From contig NZ_JAJAUY010000026.1 of the NCBI RefSeq assembly GCF_020532625.1, forward strand, positions 1 to 56,590: a DNA stretch of 56,590 bases, given 5' to 3'. The notes under the pieces are model-generated. The model ran no database searches and was not told the origin of the DNA. It saw only the letters and a program-made list of their open reading frames with translations. The position numbers and the translations under genes are program-made. This stretch comes from Streptomyces antimicrobicus. GTDB lineage: Bacteria; Actinomycetota; Actinomycetes; Streptomycetales; Streptomycetaceae. Shown here piece after piece: positions 1 through 7,739 of the stretch (the stretch's first letter is position 1; each line of letters starts with the position of its first letter).

Positions 1-2
1 CG

Positions 3-1166
3 CTGACGGTGCCCCGGCCGGGGCCGGCGCCGGACAGCGGGCGGTGGCGGCCGTGGCGGTTCCGGATGTCCAACGAGGTCTGGGGCACCCCGACCGTCGC
101 CGGCGACCTGCTCTACGTCACCTCCTTCGAGGTGCACGCCCTGGACGTCGGCAGTGGCCGGCGCCAGTTCAAGACCCGCGACGTGGCCTGGTCCATGGCG
201 GTCGCGGACGGCCGTATCCACGCCTCCGACGGCCCGTCGCTGTACGCGCTGGACGCCGCGGACGGCACCGAGCGCTGGCGGCTGGCCACCGAGGCCTGGG
301 TGTACGCGCTGCGGGCCGACCGCGGCACGGTCGTCACCGCGACGCGCGGCGGCGGGGTGCAGGGCTGGGAGGCGTCCAGCGGGCAGAAGCTGTGGGAGCT
401 GACCGGGGCGCAGACCGACTTCGAGACGGTCGAGGCCGCGCCCGTGCTGGCCGACGGCTACGTCTACGTGTGGCAGGACGCCCGCCTCAAGGCCCTGGAC
501 GCCCGCAGCGGCCGGGAGGCCTGGTCGTACCCGGTCGGCGACGCCGCCTCCTGCGGGAACGTACCGGTGCGGGTCACCCCGGCCGCCGACGGCAACGTGT
601 ACGTGGCGGCCGGCACCCGGGTGCTGTCCGTCGACCGGGCCTCGGGCCGGGTGCGCTGGCACTTCGAGGCGCCGGCCGTCTTCATGGCCCCGCCCACGTT
701 CGCCCCCGGGGCGGCCGTCACCGGCGGCGGGGTGTACCTGGCCGACTACCTGGGCACGGTCTACGCCCTGGACGCGGCCGCCGGCACCGACCGCTGGCGG
801 ATCGCGACCGAGCCGCGGCCCTCGGCCGAGCCGGTGATCGTCGCGGGCGGCAACGTGCACCTGGGCGCGGGCAGCGCCGTGTACACGCTGGACGCGGTGA
901 CGGGCACGCCGAAGTGGCGGTTCGCCGCGGGCGGGGAGATCACCGGCTCGCCGGCGGTGGCCGACGGCCGGGTGCACTTCGGCTCGGCCGACTCCTGCCT
1001 GTACACGCTGGACGCGGCGGGCGGGCAGCTGCGCTGGAAGCTGGCCACGGGCGGCGAGATCACCGGCTCCCCGGTGGCCGAGGCGGGCGTGGTCTACGCG
1101 TGCAGCAAGGACCGCTGCGTGTACGCCCTGGACGCGGCGAAGGGCACGGGCACGCGGACGGCGTGA
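3..1166 (+). CDS. PQQ-type beta-propeller protein, 3' part only (possibly AfsK-like kinase C-terminus)
   Basis: The reading frame is open to the left edge of the window, so the true start is missing. The visible part is a run of propeller blades, each with a variant of the motif Y-A-L-D-A-x-x-G-x-x-x-W, as in PQQ-like WD repeat domains (for example [13 protein letters not shown] and [13 protein letters not shown]). No kinase domain, signal peptide or membrane segment is visible. In Streptomyces such a C-terminal propeller is typical of membrane-associated Ser/Thr kinases such as AfsK, where it acts as a sensor. AfsK is a reasonable guess because afsS and afsR lie about 14 kb downstream and the three genes are neighbours in S. 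coelicolor, but other kinases and stand-alone propeller proteins have the same fold. The identity is inference; the propeller itself is clear. Confidence 0.85.
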   Translation: MTVPRPGPAPDSGRWRPWRFRMSNEVWGTPTVAGDLLYVTSFEVHALDVGSGRRQFKTRDVAWSMAVADGRIHASDGPSLYALDAADGTERWRLATEAWVYALRADRGTVVTATRGGGVQGWEASSGQKLWELTGAQTDFETVEAAPVLADGYVYVWQDARLKALDARSGREAWSYPVGDAASCGNVPVRVTPAADGNVYVAAGTRVLSVDRASGRVRWHFEAPAVFMAPPTFAPGAAVTGGGVYLADYLGTVYALDAAAGTDRWRIATEPRPSAEPVIVAGGNVHLGAGSAVYTLDAVTGTPKWRFAAGGEITGSPAVADGRVHFGSADSCLYTLDAAGGQLRWKLATGGEITGSPVAEAGVVYACSKDRCVYALDAAKGTGTRTA

Positions 1167-1258
1167 CCGGGCGCGCGGTCCCGGCGCGAGGGCGCCGGGC
1201 GGCACGCGGCGGGGGGCCTGGACCCCCGGCGCGTGCCGTGGGTGACAGGATGGTGCCC

Positions 1259-1759
1259 ATGAGCGACAACAGCAACGTCTACTTCGACGTCACCATCGAC
1301 GGCCAGCCGGCCGGCCGCATCGTCTTCCGCCTCTTCGACGACGTGGTCCCGAAGACGGCCCAGAACTTCCGCGAGCTGGCCACCGGCCAGCACGGCTACG
1401 GCTACGCCGACTCCCCGTTCCACCGGGTCATCCCGCAGTTCATGCTGCAGGGCGGCGACTTCACCAACGGCAACGGCACCGGCGGCAAGAGCATCTGGGG
1501 CGGCGAGTTCGACGACGAGAACTTCCAGCTCAAGCACGACCGCCCGTACCTGCTGTCGATGGCGAACGCGGGCCGGAACACCAACGGCTCGCAGTTCTTC
1601 ATCACCACGGTCGTGACCCCGTGGCTGGACGGCAAGCACGTGGTCTTCGGCGAGGTCGTCGAGGGCACCGAGGTGGTCGACAAGATCGAGTCCCTGGGCA
1701 CCCCGTCGGGCCGCACCAAGGCCGCCGTCAAGGTCTCCGCGTCGGGCGTCGTCGCGTAA
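1259..1759 (+). CDS. Cyclophilin-type peptidyl-prolyl cis-trans isomerase
   Basis: This 166-residue cytoplasmic protein is a single-domain cyclophilin that isomerises Xaa-Pro bonds. It carries the family signature [15 protein letters not shown], whose Arg and Phe/Met/Gln residues line the active site, then the block [19 protein letters not shown] and the conserved Trp in [12 protein letters not shown]. Length is normal for the family and there is no signal peptide. The ATG at 1259 is preferred because AGGA lies just upstream; an in-frame ATG at 1250 would add three residues. It stands alone between the propeller gene and the convergent toxin-immunity operon and is separated from the latter by a GC-rich hairpin. 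Confidence 0.95.
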   Translation: MSDNSNVYFDVTIDGQPAGRIVFRLFDDVVPKTAQNFRELATGQHGYGYADSPFHRVIPQFMLQGGDFTNGNGTGGKSIWGGEFDDENFQLKHDRPYLLSMANAGRNTNGSQFFITTVVTPWLDGKHVVFGEVVEGTEVVDKIESLGTPSGRTKAAVKVSASGVVA

Positions 1760-1780
1760 CACCCCGACACCCCTTCCTAC

Positions 1781-1814
1781 GGCCCCGGCCGCGGCCCACG
1801 CCGCGGCGGGGGCC
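1781..1814. terminator. Bidirectional hairpin between convergent genes
   Basis: Two 14-base arms (1781-1794 and 1801-1814) pair with a single mismatch around a six-base loop. The hairpin sits between the stop of the cyclophilin gene and the last gene of the convergent SUKH operon, so it can end transcripts from both sides. There is no U-tract, which is common for Streptomyces terminators. Confidence 0.6.
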
Positions 1815-1845
1815 GGACCATGCCCCTGGCGGGCGGGGCCCCGGG

Positions 1846-2319
1846 TCACACGTAGAACTCGCCGATGTCGTCCTGGTCGCCCCGCATCAGGCTGGACAGC
1901 GCCTGTGCCTCGTCGTGGCCGAGGAAGGACGGCCCGGTGTGGTGCAGGTAGAAGAACCGCCCGAGATCGTCCAGCAGCACGATCCCCGCCTCACCGGTCT
2001 CGTACCCGACGGGAAACAGCCGCCGCCCGAGATCCCCGGCGAGCTCGGCGATGTCCTCGGCGTCGCCCTCGTAGCCGAGGGCGGGATGCGCGAGGAAGAC
2101 GCGCTCGGGTGCCAGCGGCACCGGGAACCGCAGCCCGACGAACCGGGCGACAAAGCCGAGGACGGCCCCCCAGGGCTCCAACGGCACCCCCTGCCGCGCC
2201 GCGTCCGCCACCCGCACCGCGACCAACCGCTCGGCCTCCCCCCACTCCCCCCGCCCGGCAAACCACCCTGCACCCCGCAGCCACGCCTCGACCTCGGGCC
2301 AGGGGGCCGGGGGCCTCAT
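1846..2319 (-). CDS. SUKH-3 family immunity protein (last gene of the toxin operon)
   Basis: This 157-residue protein has the SUKH-3 pattern: an N-terminal AWLRGAGWFAGR block, a Phe-Pro-Val strand region, and the core ELAGDLGRRLFPVGYETGEAGIVLLDDLGRFFYLHHTGP. SUKH proteins are a broad immunity superfamily that bind and block toxin domains in the cytoplasm. Its start codon overlaps the stop of the preceding gene in an ATGA junction, indicating translational coupling. By eye it is much closer to the SUKH-3 protein at 5389-5862 than to the one at 3617-4090, although it lies at the other end of the array. Which toxin it neutralises cannot be told from sequence. Confidence 0.85.
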   Translation of the reverse strand: MRPPAPWPEVEAWLRGAGWFAGRGEWGEAERLVAVRVADAARQGVPLEPWGAVLGFVARFVGLRFPVPLAPERVFLAHPALGYEGDAEDIAELAGDLGRRLFPVGYETGEAGIVLLDDLGRFFYLHHTGPSFLGHDEAQALSSLMRGDQDDIGEFYV

Positions 2320-3242
2320 CGCTGGGCCGCCCAGGCCGCGAAGGCGGCTTCGCAGGCGTCGAAGATCTTTGCGGTGGGGCCTACGGAGGCGCCCATGGGG
2401 GCCGACAGGGTCAGGGTCGGGCGGCCGGCCGGGCCGTTCAGGGTGATCGTGCAGTCCAGGGTCGCCAGAGGGCCGGTGGTGCCGGACGGGGCTGGAACCC
2501 CGACGGCGATCTCGCAGCCGTGCGGGGACAGGCCGGCGGCAGCGAGTTCGTCCGCCATCGCCCGGGCGAGGGGCTCCGCGCTCGCGTCGAGCCGGCCCGG
2601 CCGCAGGGCGTAGGTCTCGTCCAGGGCCAGGACGCCCACGCCGCGCAGGGTGGTGACCCGCAGGCGCAGGGCCCGGGCGCTGAAGACGCCCGTGTGGTGC
2701 AGGACGTACACGGCCACGAGCGCCGCGCGCACCCCGGCGGTGAGGTCGGCCGGCATGTCCGACAGCCGCCACAGCCGTTCGCGGGGCCGCAGGCGGACCG
2801 GCCGGGTGCCCTCGGCCAGGGCGATCAGTCCCTCGCGGGCGCTCCCGCCGAGCAGCCACGCCCCGCCCACGCCCAGGGTGAACAGCCGGCCTTCCTCATC
2901 GACGCCCAGGGGGGCCTCCTGGTCCGTGCGACCGAACGGGAACAGCCGGACGCCGAGGGCGTTGCCTAGCCGTTGCAGGGGCGGGCCGGCGTAGCGGGCC
3001 TCCTGGGGGTCCACCACGCAGCCGGTCGCGGCGACGTCGCGGCCCCCGTCGGGGCTGGGCGCTATCCGCAGCCCGTGGAACTCGCGTACGGCCTGCTCGG
3101 CGGCGGGGAAGAGGGTCCACTGCCCGAGCGCGGCCGTCTTGAGGATGGCCAGCATCGCGGCGTCACCGGCGTCCCGGCCGGGCCGCCAGCCGGCCCGGGC
3201 CAGGACGTCCGTGGGCTTGCGCAGGATGGTTTCAGCTGCCAT
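2316..3242 (-). CDS. SUKH-3 domain fused to an unknown C-terminal domain (copy B)
   Basis: The protein has 308 residues. Residues 1 to about 145 are a SUKH-3 domain: ARAGWRPGRD, an AAEQAVREFHGLRI helix, then ALGVRLFPFGRTD and GVDEEGRLFTLG, the usual Leu-Phe-Pro and Asp-Glu-x-Gly-Arg strands. Residues about 150-308 form a second domain I do not recognise, with the landmarks RAALVAVYVLHHTGV, LRVTTLRGVGVLALD and DACEAAFAAWAAQR. No signal peptide or membrane segment is seen. The start overlaps the upstream deaminase gene by 11 bp and the stop overlaps the downstream SUKH-3 gene by 4 bp. It is a paralogue of 4100-5014. The role is inferred to be immunity or partner of the deaminase encoded just before it. 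Confidence 0.75.
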   Translation of the reverse strand: MAAETILRKPTDVLARAGWRPGRDAGDAAMLAILKTAALGQWTLFPAAEQAVREFHGLRIAPSPDGGRDVAATGCVVDPQEARYAGPPLQRLGNALGVRLFPFGRTDQEAPLGVDEEGRLFTLGVGGAWLLGGSAREGLIALAEGTRPVRLRPRERLWRLSDMPADLTAGVRAALVAVYVLHHTGVFSARALRLRVTTLRGVGVLALDETYALRPGRLDASAEPLARAMADELAAAGLSPHGCEIAVGVPAPSGTTGPLATLDCTITLNGPAGRPTLTLSAPMGASVGPTAKIFDACEAAFAAWAAQR

Positions 3243-3624
3243 GGACGACGGTGATGCCGAGCGCCTCGATCAGAGCGGTGCAGGAACGGCAGATCTCGGC
3301 CTCCGTGCCGTGCTCGGGGTCACCCTCGGGGCGGATCTTGCGGGCGACGATCGCGGCTCCCGCGAAGTGCGGCGCCGCCTCGTGCAGGGTGGTGGCGCCG
3401 CCGTCCCCGCGCTGCTCGTCCAGCGCGTACAGCTGGTCCGAGATCAGCGCGGACTCGGCGCAGTAGCCGAGGAACGGCTCCCGCAGGGCGGGCGGCAGCG
3501 CGTCGAAGAACTCCCGCACGGCGGGGTGCAGGTGCGGCTCGCCGTCGCCAGCCAGGTTGGTGTGGCTGATGATCGTGCCCTGGATCAGCAGGGAAGCGGC
3601 CGTGCCGGGGACCAGGTCAGACAA
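3232..3624 (-). CDS. Free-standing YwqJ-type deaminase (copy B)
   Basis: This 130-residue protein matches the C-terminal deaminase tip of the toxin at 5885-7630 along its whole length. It keeps the Cys-x-Glu motif (C55, E57 in GYCAES) and the paired zinc cysteines C112 and C115 in ICRSC, the catalytic and zinc-binding elements expected of the YwqJ deaminase family. It lacks the Pro before the CxxC that the long toxin has. There is no secretion head. A gapless hand comparison with 5004-5396 gives about 81 percent identity. It overlaps the upstream SUKH-3 gene by 8 bp and the downstream SUKH-3 fusion by 11 bp, so it should be co-translated with both. The substrate (nucleoside, nucleotide or nucleic acid base) is unknown. 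Confidence 0.78.
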   Translation of the reverse strand: MSDLVPGTAASLLIQGTIISHTNLAGDGEPHLHPAVREFFDALPPALREPFLGYCAESALISDQLYALDEQRGDGGATTLHEAAPHFAGAAIVARKIRPEGDPEHGTEAEICRSCTALIEALGITVVHGS

Positions 3625-4090
3625 AGTAGTCCTCCGCGTCCTCCATGGGGGCGTGGAAGAGGCTGATGACGGCCTCGTACTTGTCGGCCCCCATGTAGTA
3701 GGCGCCGGTGTCGTGGATGTAGAAGAAGCGGCCCCGCTCGTCCATCAGGACCAGCGAGCCGTCCGAGGTGTCGACGCCGATGGGGAAGAGCCCGACCCCG
3801 AGGTGCCCGCCCAGCTCCGCCACGTCGCGCGGGGCGGCCGCGTACAGCAGGTACGGGCTGAGGTAGAGGTAGTCCTCGCGCTGGGCGTTGATGGCCAGGC
3901 GCAGCCCGGCGTGTTCGCCGAGGAACCGCAGGGCGGCGGGCGACGGCTCCGCGGGGAAGCCGGCCTGCGCGTACTGCTCGACGACCTCGCGGACCAGCTC
4001 CGGTACCTGGTCACTGACATCACGGCCGGGGAACCAGCCGTGCTCCCGGAACCAGGCGTCGACCTCGGCGGCGTTGCGTACGTACGGCAC
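3617..4090 (-). CDS. SUKH-3 family protein (copy B)
   Basis: This 157-residue SUKH-3 protein starts at a GTG and shows AWFREHGWFPGRD, ELGGHLGVGLFPIGVDTSDGSLVLMDERGRFFYIHDTGAYYMG. It is exactly as long as the two other single-domain SUKH-3 proteins of the operon but clearly more diverged from them, which fits recognition of a different toxin domain. It starts 9 bp after the stop of the SUKH-3 fusion upstream and overlaps the following deaminase gene by 8 bp. The function is inferred to be immunity against a deaminase. Confidence 0.82.
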   Translation of the reverse strand: MPYVRNAAEVDAWFREHGWFPGRDVSDQVPELVREVVEQYAQAGFPAEPSPAALRFLGEHAGLRLAINAQREDYLYLSPYLLYAAAPRDVAELGGHLGVGLFPIGVDTSDGSLVLMDERGRFFYIHDTGAYYMGADKYEAVISLFHAPMEDAEDYFV

Positions 4091-4099
4091 GGCTGCTCC

Positions 4100-5014
4100 T
4101 CAGTGGGGGGTCGCCCAGGCCGCGAAGGCGGCTTCGCAGGCGGCGAGTACCCGGGACGCCCGGCCGTAGGAGGCGCTCATGCCGGCCGACAGGCTGAGCG
4201 TGGGGCCGCCGGCGGGGCCTCCCACCGTCACGGTGCAGTCGAGTTCGGCCAGGGGGCCGGGCGTGCCGGACGGCGCCGGGACCGCCAGGGCCAGCTCGCA
4301 GTTCTGCGCCCGCAGTCCCGCGGCCGCGAGTGCCTCCTCCATGGACCGCGTCAGCGGCTCCGCACTGGCCTCCAGGGGCCCCGGCAGCAGCGGGAACGTC
4401 CGGTCCAGCGCGAGCACGCCGACGCCGCGCAACGTGGTGACCTGCAGGCGCAGCGCGCGGGCGCTGTACACCCCCGTGTGGTGCAGGACGTACACGGCGA
4501 CGAGCGCCGCGCGCACCCCGGCGGCCAGGTCCGCCGGCATGCCGGACAGCGGCCAGTACCGCTCGCGTGAGCGCAGCCGTACGGGACGCCGTCCCACGGC
4601 GAGCGCGAGCAGGCCGTCGTGCGCGCTGTCGCCCAGCAGCCAGCCGCCTCCCACCCCCAGCGTGAACAGCCGGCCGTCCTCGTCCACGGCCATCGGCGCG
4701 TCGGAGTCCGTGCGGCCGAACGGGAACAGCCGGGTCCCCAGGGAGTGGCCGAGCTGGCGCAGCGGCGGTCCGGCGTACCGCGCCTCCTGCGGGTCCACGA
4801 GGCAGCCCGTGGCCGCGACGTCCAGGCCGTCCCCGACGGCGGGCACGCGCAGCCCGTGGAACTCGCGCAGGGCGCGTTCGGCAGCGGGGAAGACCTCCCA
4901 CCGCCCCACGGTCACCGTGCGGAGTATCGCGTGCAGGGCGTCCTGCGCGGCGTCCCGCCCGGGTCGCCAGCCTGCCGCGGTCAGGGCGTCGGCCGTCGGG
5001 ATCTCACCCGTCAT
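4100..5014 (-). CDS. SUKH-3 domain fused to an unknown C-terminal domain (copy A)
   Basis: The protein has 304 residues from an ATG at 5014. A longer frame exists but runs over the deaminase gene. An N-terminal SUKH-3 domain (AAGWRPGRD, FPAAERALREFHGLRV, LGTRLFPFGRTD, AVDEDGRLFTLG) is followed by the same unrecognised domain of about 150 residues as in 2316-3242, with the landmarks RAALVAVYVLHHTGV and ACEAAFAAWATPH. The start overlaps the deaminase stop by 11 bp, the same length as in copy B, so the two modules are duplicates. The unknown domain is conserved between the copies, including YVLHHTGV[FY]SARALRL, which argues for a selected function rather than leftover sequence. Confidence 0.75.
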   Translation of the reverse strand: MTGEIPTADALTAAGWRPGRDAAQDALHAILRTVTVGRWEVFPAAERALREFHGLRVPAVGDGLDVAATGCLVDPQEARYAGPPLRQLGHSLGTRLFPFGRTDSDAPMAVDEDGRLFTLGVGGGWLLGDSAHDGLLALAVGRRPVRLRSRERYWPLSGMPADLAAGVRAALVAVYVLHHTGVYSARALRLQVTTLRGVGVLALDRTFPLLPGPLEASAEPLTRSMEEALAAAGLRAQNCELALAVPAPSGTPGPLAELDCTVTVGGPAGGPTLSLSAGMSASYGRASRVLAACEAAFAAWATPH

Positions 5015-5396
5015 GGACGACGTCGATGCCGAGCCGGTCCAGCAGGGCCGTGCAGGACCGGCAGACCTGGGCCTCCGTGCCGTGCTCGGGGTCGCCGTCG
5101 GGCCGGATCTTGCGGGCGACGAGCGCCGCGCCCGCGAAATGGGGCAGGGCCTCCTCCAGCGTGGTGGTCGCCCCGTCCGTACGCTGCTCGTCCAGCGCGT
5201 AGAACTGGTCGGAGACCAGCGCGGACTCGGCGCAGTATCCGAGGAACGGCTCACGCAGGGCCGGGGGGAGGGCGTCGAAGAACTCCTGCACCGCCGGGTG
5301 CAGCCGGGGCTCTCCGTCACCACTGAGGTTGGTGTGGCTGTAGATGGAGTTCTGCACGAGGAGTGACGCCGCCACCCCCGGAACGAGGTCAGACAT
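5004..5396 (-). CDS. Free-standing YwqJ-type deaminase (copy A)
   Basis: The protein has 130 residues and begins MSDLVPGVAAS. It keeps C55 and E57 (GYCAES) and C112 and C115 (VCRSC), matching C505, E507, C565 and C568 of the full-length toxin upstream. It has no delivery domain, signal peptide or linker. The start overlaps the SUKH-3 gene upstream by 8 bp and the stop overlaps the SUKH-3 fusion gene by 11 bp. Such domains usually occur as toxin tips; a separately translated, catalytically complete copy could be an intracellular effector, a regulated enzyme, or a toxin tip that depends on co-made immunity protein. The activity is inferred from motif conservation only. Confidence 0.78.
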   Translation of the reverse strand: MSDLVPGVAASLLVQNSIYSHTNLSGDGEPRLHPAVQEFFDALPPALREPFLGYCAESALVSDQFYALDEQRTDGATTTLEEALPHFAGAALVARKIRPDGDPEHGTEAQVCRSCTALLDRLGIDVVHDG

Positions 5397-5862
5397 AGTA
5401 CGCGTCCACCTCGTCCTGGTCCCCGCGCATCAGGCTGGACAGTGCCTGGTGCTCGTCCTTGCCGAGGAAGTACGGGCCGGTGTGGTGCAGGTAGAAGAAC
5501 CTGCCGAGGTCGTCCATCAGGACGATGCCCGCCTCGATGGTCTCGTAGCCGACGGGGAAGAGCTTGCGGCCGATGTCCGAGGCGAGTTCCACGATGTCCT
5601 CCGCGTCGTCCTCGTACCCGAGCGTCGGGTCCGGCATGAACCTGCGGTCCGGCGCCTGCGGCATGGGAAAGACGTGGCCGACGTAGCGGCTGACGAAATC
5701 GACGACCTCTTCCCAGGGCTCCAGCGGGAATCCCTGGCGGTCCGCGTCCGCGACCCGTTCCGCGATCAGCCGCTCGGCCGCCGCCCGGTCCCGGTGCTCC
5801 GGGGTCCAGCCGTGCTGACGAAGCCAGGCGTCGACTTCCTCCGGCGAAGCTGGTTCTCTCAC
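5389..5862 (-). CDS. SUKH-3 family immunity protein (first after the toxin)
   Basis: A GTG start at 5862 gives 157 residues, the same as the other two single-domain SUKH-3 proteins here, and avoids overlap with the toxin; a longer frame reaching 5922 would run 38 bp into the toxin gene. An AAAGG motif lies about 11 bases upstream of the GTG. The core ELASDIGRKLFPVGYETIEAGIVLMDDLGRFFYLHHTGP is typical SUKH-3. It directly follows the toxin (22 bp gap), the classical position of the cognate immunity gene in polymorphic toxin loci, so it is the best candidate antidote to the toxin's deaminase tip. Confidence 0.85.
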   Translation of the reverse strand: MREPASPEEVDAWLRQHGWTPEHRDRAAAERLIAERVADADRQGFPLEPWEEVVDFVSRYVGHVFPMPQAPDRRFMPDPTLGYEDDAEDIVELASDIGRKLFPVGYETIEAGIVLMDDLGRFFYLHHTGPYFLGKDEHQALSSLMRGDQDEVDAYYV

Positions 5863-5884
5863 TGTCGGTACTGCCTTTCGGGGA

Positions 5885-7630
5885 TCAGGTGAGGAGTTCG
5901 ATGCCGAGTGCGGGCATGGCACGGCGGCAGCTGTAGCACGGGCCTATGTATTCCTTGTGCGGAATCTTGTTGTTGTCGTCGTCGAACTGGTCGCCGATGG
6001 TCACCGTATGCATGACGCCGCCCTTGAGGGCTTCTCGGGCCTCGTCGAGCGTGGTGATGTTCTTGCCTTGGGCCTGCAATTCGAACAGGCGGTCGGAAAC
6101 CAAGGATACCTCCGCGCATTTTCCGTGACCGCGGCCCTTGGGGAATTCCCCGGCGTTCGCACGCCTTTCGATGTCGTCGTACACCTGCTGCACCACGGGG
6201 TGCGCGGCGGGCTTGTCCGGCCCCTCCTTGAACTTCTGGGAGCTGGAGTGGCTGGTGATGGTGTCGCCGTGCAGGAACGAGCCCGAGCAGCCGGCCTTCA
6301 TCCGGTCCTTGCCGGGGGGCGTGTGGCCTCGCGCGTCCCGGGCGTTGTCGGCCAGGTCCCGGGCCTCCTGCCGCATCAGTGCCCGCCGCTCGTCGTCGCT
6401 CAGGTGGCTGACGTCGAGGGCGTCGCGGCGGTGGTGGCGCATCTGCGCGGCCGTCTGACCGTGCGTCTTGGGCTGGGGGTTCAGCGGCTTGCCCTGGGGT
6501 CCGCCGTTGTTCGCGCCGTTGTTGCCTCCCCCGCCGGTCGGCGGCTTGCCGCCGCCGCCTCCGCCGCCGGAGCCGCCTCCGCCGTGGCCGTCCTTGACGT
6601 CCTTCGCCTTCGCCTTGGCCAGGCGGGCGGCCAGGTCGTCGTCGTTGTTCTTGTGGTCCGTCGAGATCTGCTTGACGGCCTTGGGGAGGGTCTTGCCGAC
6701 GTGGTCGCCGACCTGCTTCGTGGCCTTCAGCAGCGCCGCCAGCGCCTTGTCCGCCACCGGGTCGATCGCCGAGGCGATCGAGTCGCGGCCCCGGGTGCGG
6801 CCGTGGTGGGACTTGGCCTTGGTCAGCTTCGACGTCGTACGGCCGTGGATGTTCACGCTGACGCCGGAGAGCTTGGTGTGGGCGCGGTCGTGCTCGTCGT
6901 GGTCGATGTGCAGGTCGACCAGGCCGGTGCCGCCGCCCGCGCCGGGCCCGTCGGCCGACGCCAGCTTCAAGGACTCCTTGCCGGACTGGACGCCGTCCTT
7001 GAAGCCGTCCTTGCCCGCCTGCCGGGTCTGGTCGAGGTCGACGCCCTCCTGCAGGCCCAGGGCCATCGCGCCGAGCTGGACCACGAGGTCCGCCGCCATC
7101 TCCTCCAGCGCCGCGACGGCGGGCTCGGTCAGGGCGGCGACGATGTAGCCGACGGCCTCCTCGACGCACTCCTTGATCAGCCGCTTGATCGCCTCCTGCG
7201 TGGCACGCATGGCGGCGGCGCCGAGCAGGGCCGACAGGCCGCCGGTGACGGGGATGAGGGACAGGGCGATGCCCGCCTCCGCGGCGAGGTAGCCGAGCTG
7301 GACCAGCGCGGCCAGCTTCATGGCCTCCACGGCGCCCGCCGCGGAGTCCATGGCGCCGGCGATGGTGCGCGCCGCCCCGGCGATGTCCTTGAAGTGCTTG
7401 CCCTTGACCTTGGTCCAGTGCTCGTTGAGGGCCTCGATGGACTCGCCCTTGCCGGACGACAGCAGGCGCTCGAAGTGGTTGTTGGCGAGCTGGCCGTCGT
7501 CCTCCAGGTCGTCGGCGAACTCGCGCAGCGCGTCCGCCATGTCCCGGTAGGCGTCCTCGTCGACGTTCGGCCAGGCGACGCCGATCACGTCGAGCAGCGT
7601 GTCCGCCCAGTCGGGCACCGTGACCGCCAT
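5885..7630 (-). CDS. Polymorphic toxin: WXG100-like head with C-terminal YwqJ deaminase domain
   Basis: The protein has 581 residues from ATG 7630 (MAVTVPDWADTLL); an upstream in-frame GTG at 7654 would add eight. Residues 1 to about 200 form an alpha-helical WXG100-like head of the kind used for type VII (ESX-like) export, with hydrophobic helices near 105-150 (LAALVQLGYLAAEAGIALSL). A middle region follows, then a Gly-rich linker near 367-390, a charged helix, and the deaminase tip at about 450-581. The tip keeps C505-x-E507 and PCYSC (C565, C568), which bind zinc and activate water in the deaminase fold. The substrate is unknown. It heads an operon of seven further genes encoding SUKH-3 proteins and deaminases. 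Export machinery is not in the window. Confidence 0.88.
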   Translation of the reverse strand: MAVTVPDWADTLLDVIGVAWPNVDEDAYRDMADALREFADDLEDDGQLANNHFERLLSSGKGESIEALNEHWTKVKGKHFKDIAGAARTIAGAMDSAAGAVEAMKLAALVQLGYLAAEAGIALSLIPVTGGLSALLGAAAMRATQEAIKRLIKECVEEAVGYIVAALTEPAVAALEEMAADLVVQLGAMALGLQEGVDLDQTRQAGKDGFKDGVQSGKESLKLASADGPGAGGGTGLVDLHIDHDEHDRAHTKLSGVSVNIHGRTTSKLTKAKSHHGRTRGRDSIASAIDPVADKALAALLKATKQVGDHVGKTLPKAVKQISTDHKNNDDDLAARLAKAKAKDVKDGHGGGGSGGGGGGGKPPTGGGGNNGANNGGPQGKPLNPQPKTHGQTAAQMRHHRRDALDVSHLSDDERRALMRQEARDLADNARDARGHTPPGKDRMKAGCSGSFLHGDTITSHSSSQKFKEGPDKPAAHPVVQQVYDDIERRANAGEFPKGRGHGKCAEVSLVSDRLFELQAQGKNITTLDEAREALKGGVMHTVTIGDQFDDDNNKIPHKEYIGPCYSCRRAMPALGIELLT

Positions 7631-7659
7631 GCCCCCCACTCCCCCCGTGCGCAAACTCG

Positions 7660-7680
7660 TTCGCAGGATGCTTGTGCGAA
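7660..7680. promoter_or_regulatory. Inverted repeat TTCGCA-N9-TGCGAA upstream of the toxin
   Basis: Perfect 6-bp arms separated by 9 bases lie 30 bp upstream of the toxin start, in the only stretch that can hold the operon promoter. It may be an operator; the arms are short, so chance is possible. Confidence 0.35.
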
Positions 7681-7739
7681 GAACAGTCTGCCAAACGGTG
7701 GTTCCGCCCCGCTGAGGGGGCGGTTCCGCGGGGGAGTCG

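Noticed and set aside
44..1250. Long second reading frame over the propeller gene
   Set aside because: Its protein is an Arg/Gly/Ala-rich shadow of the real frame, typical of very high GC DNA; only its 3' end, from 1259, is the cyclophilin gene.
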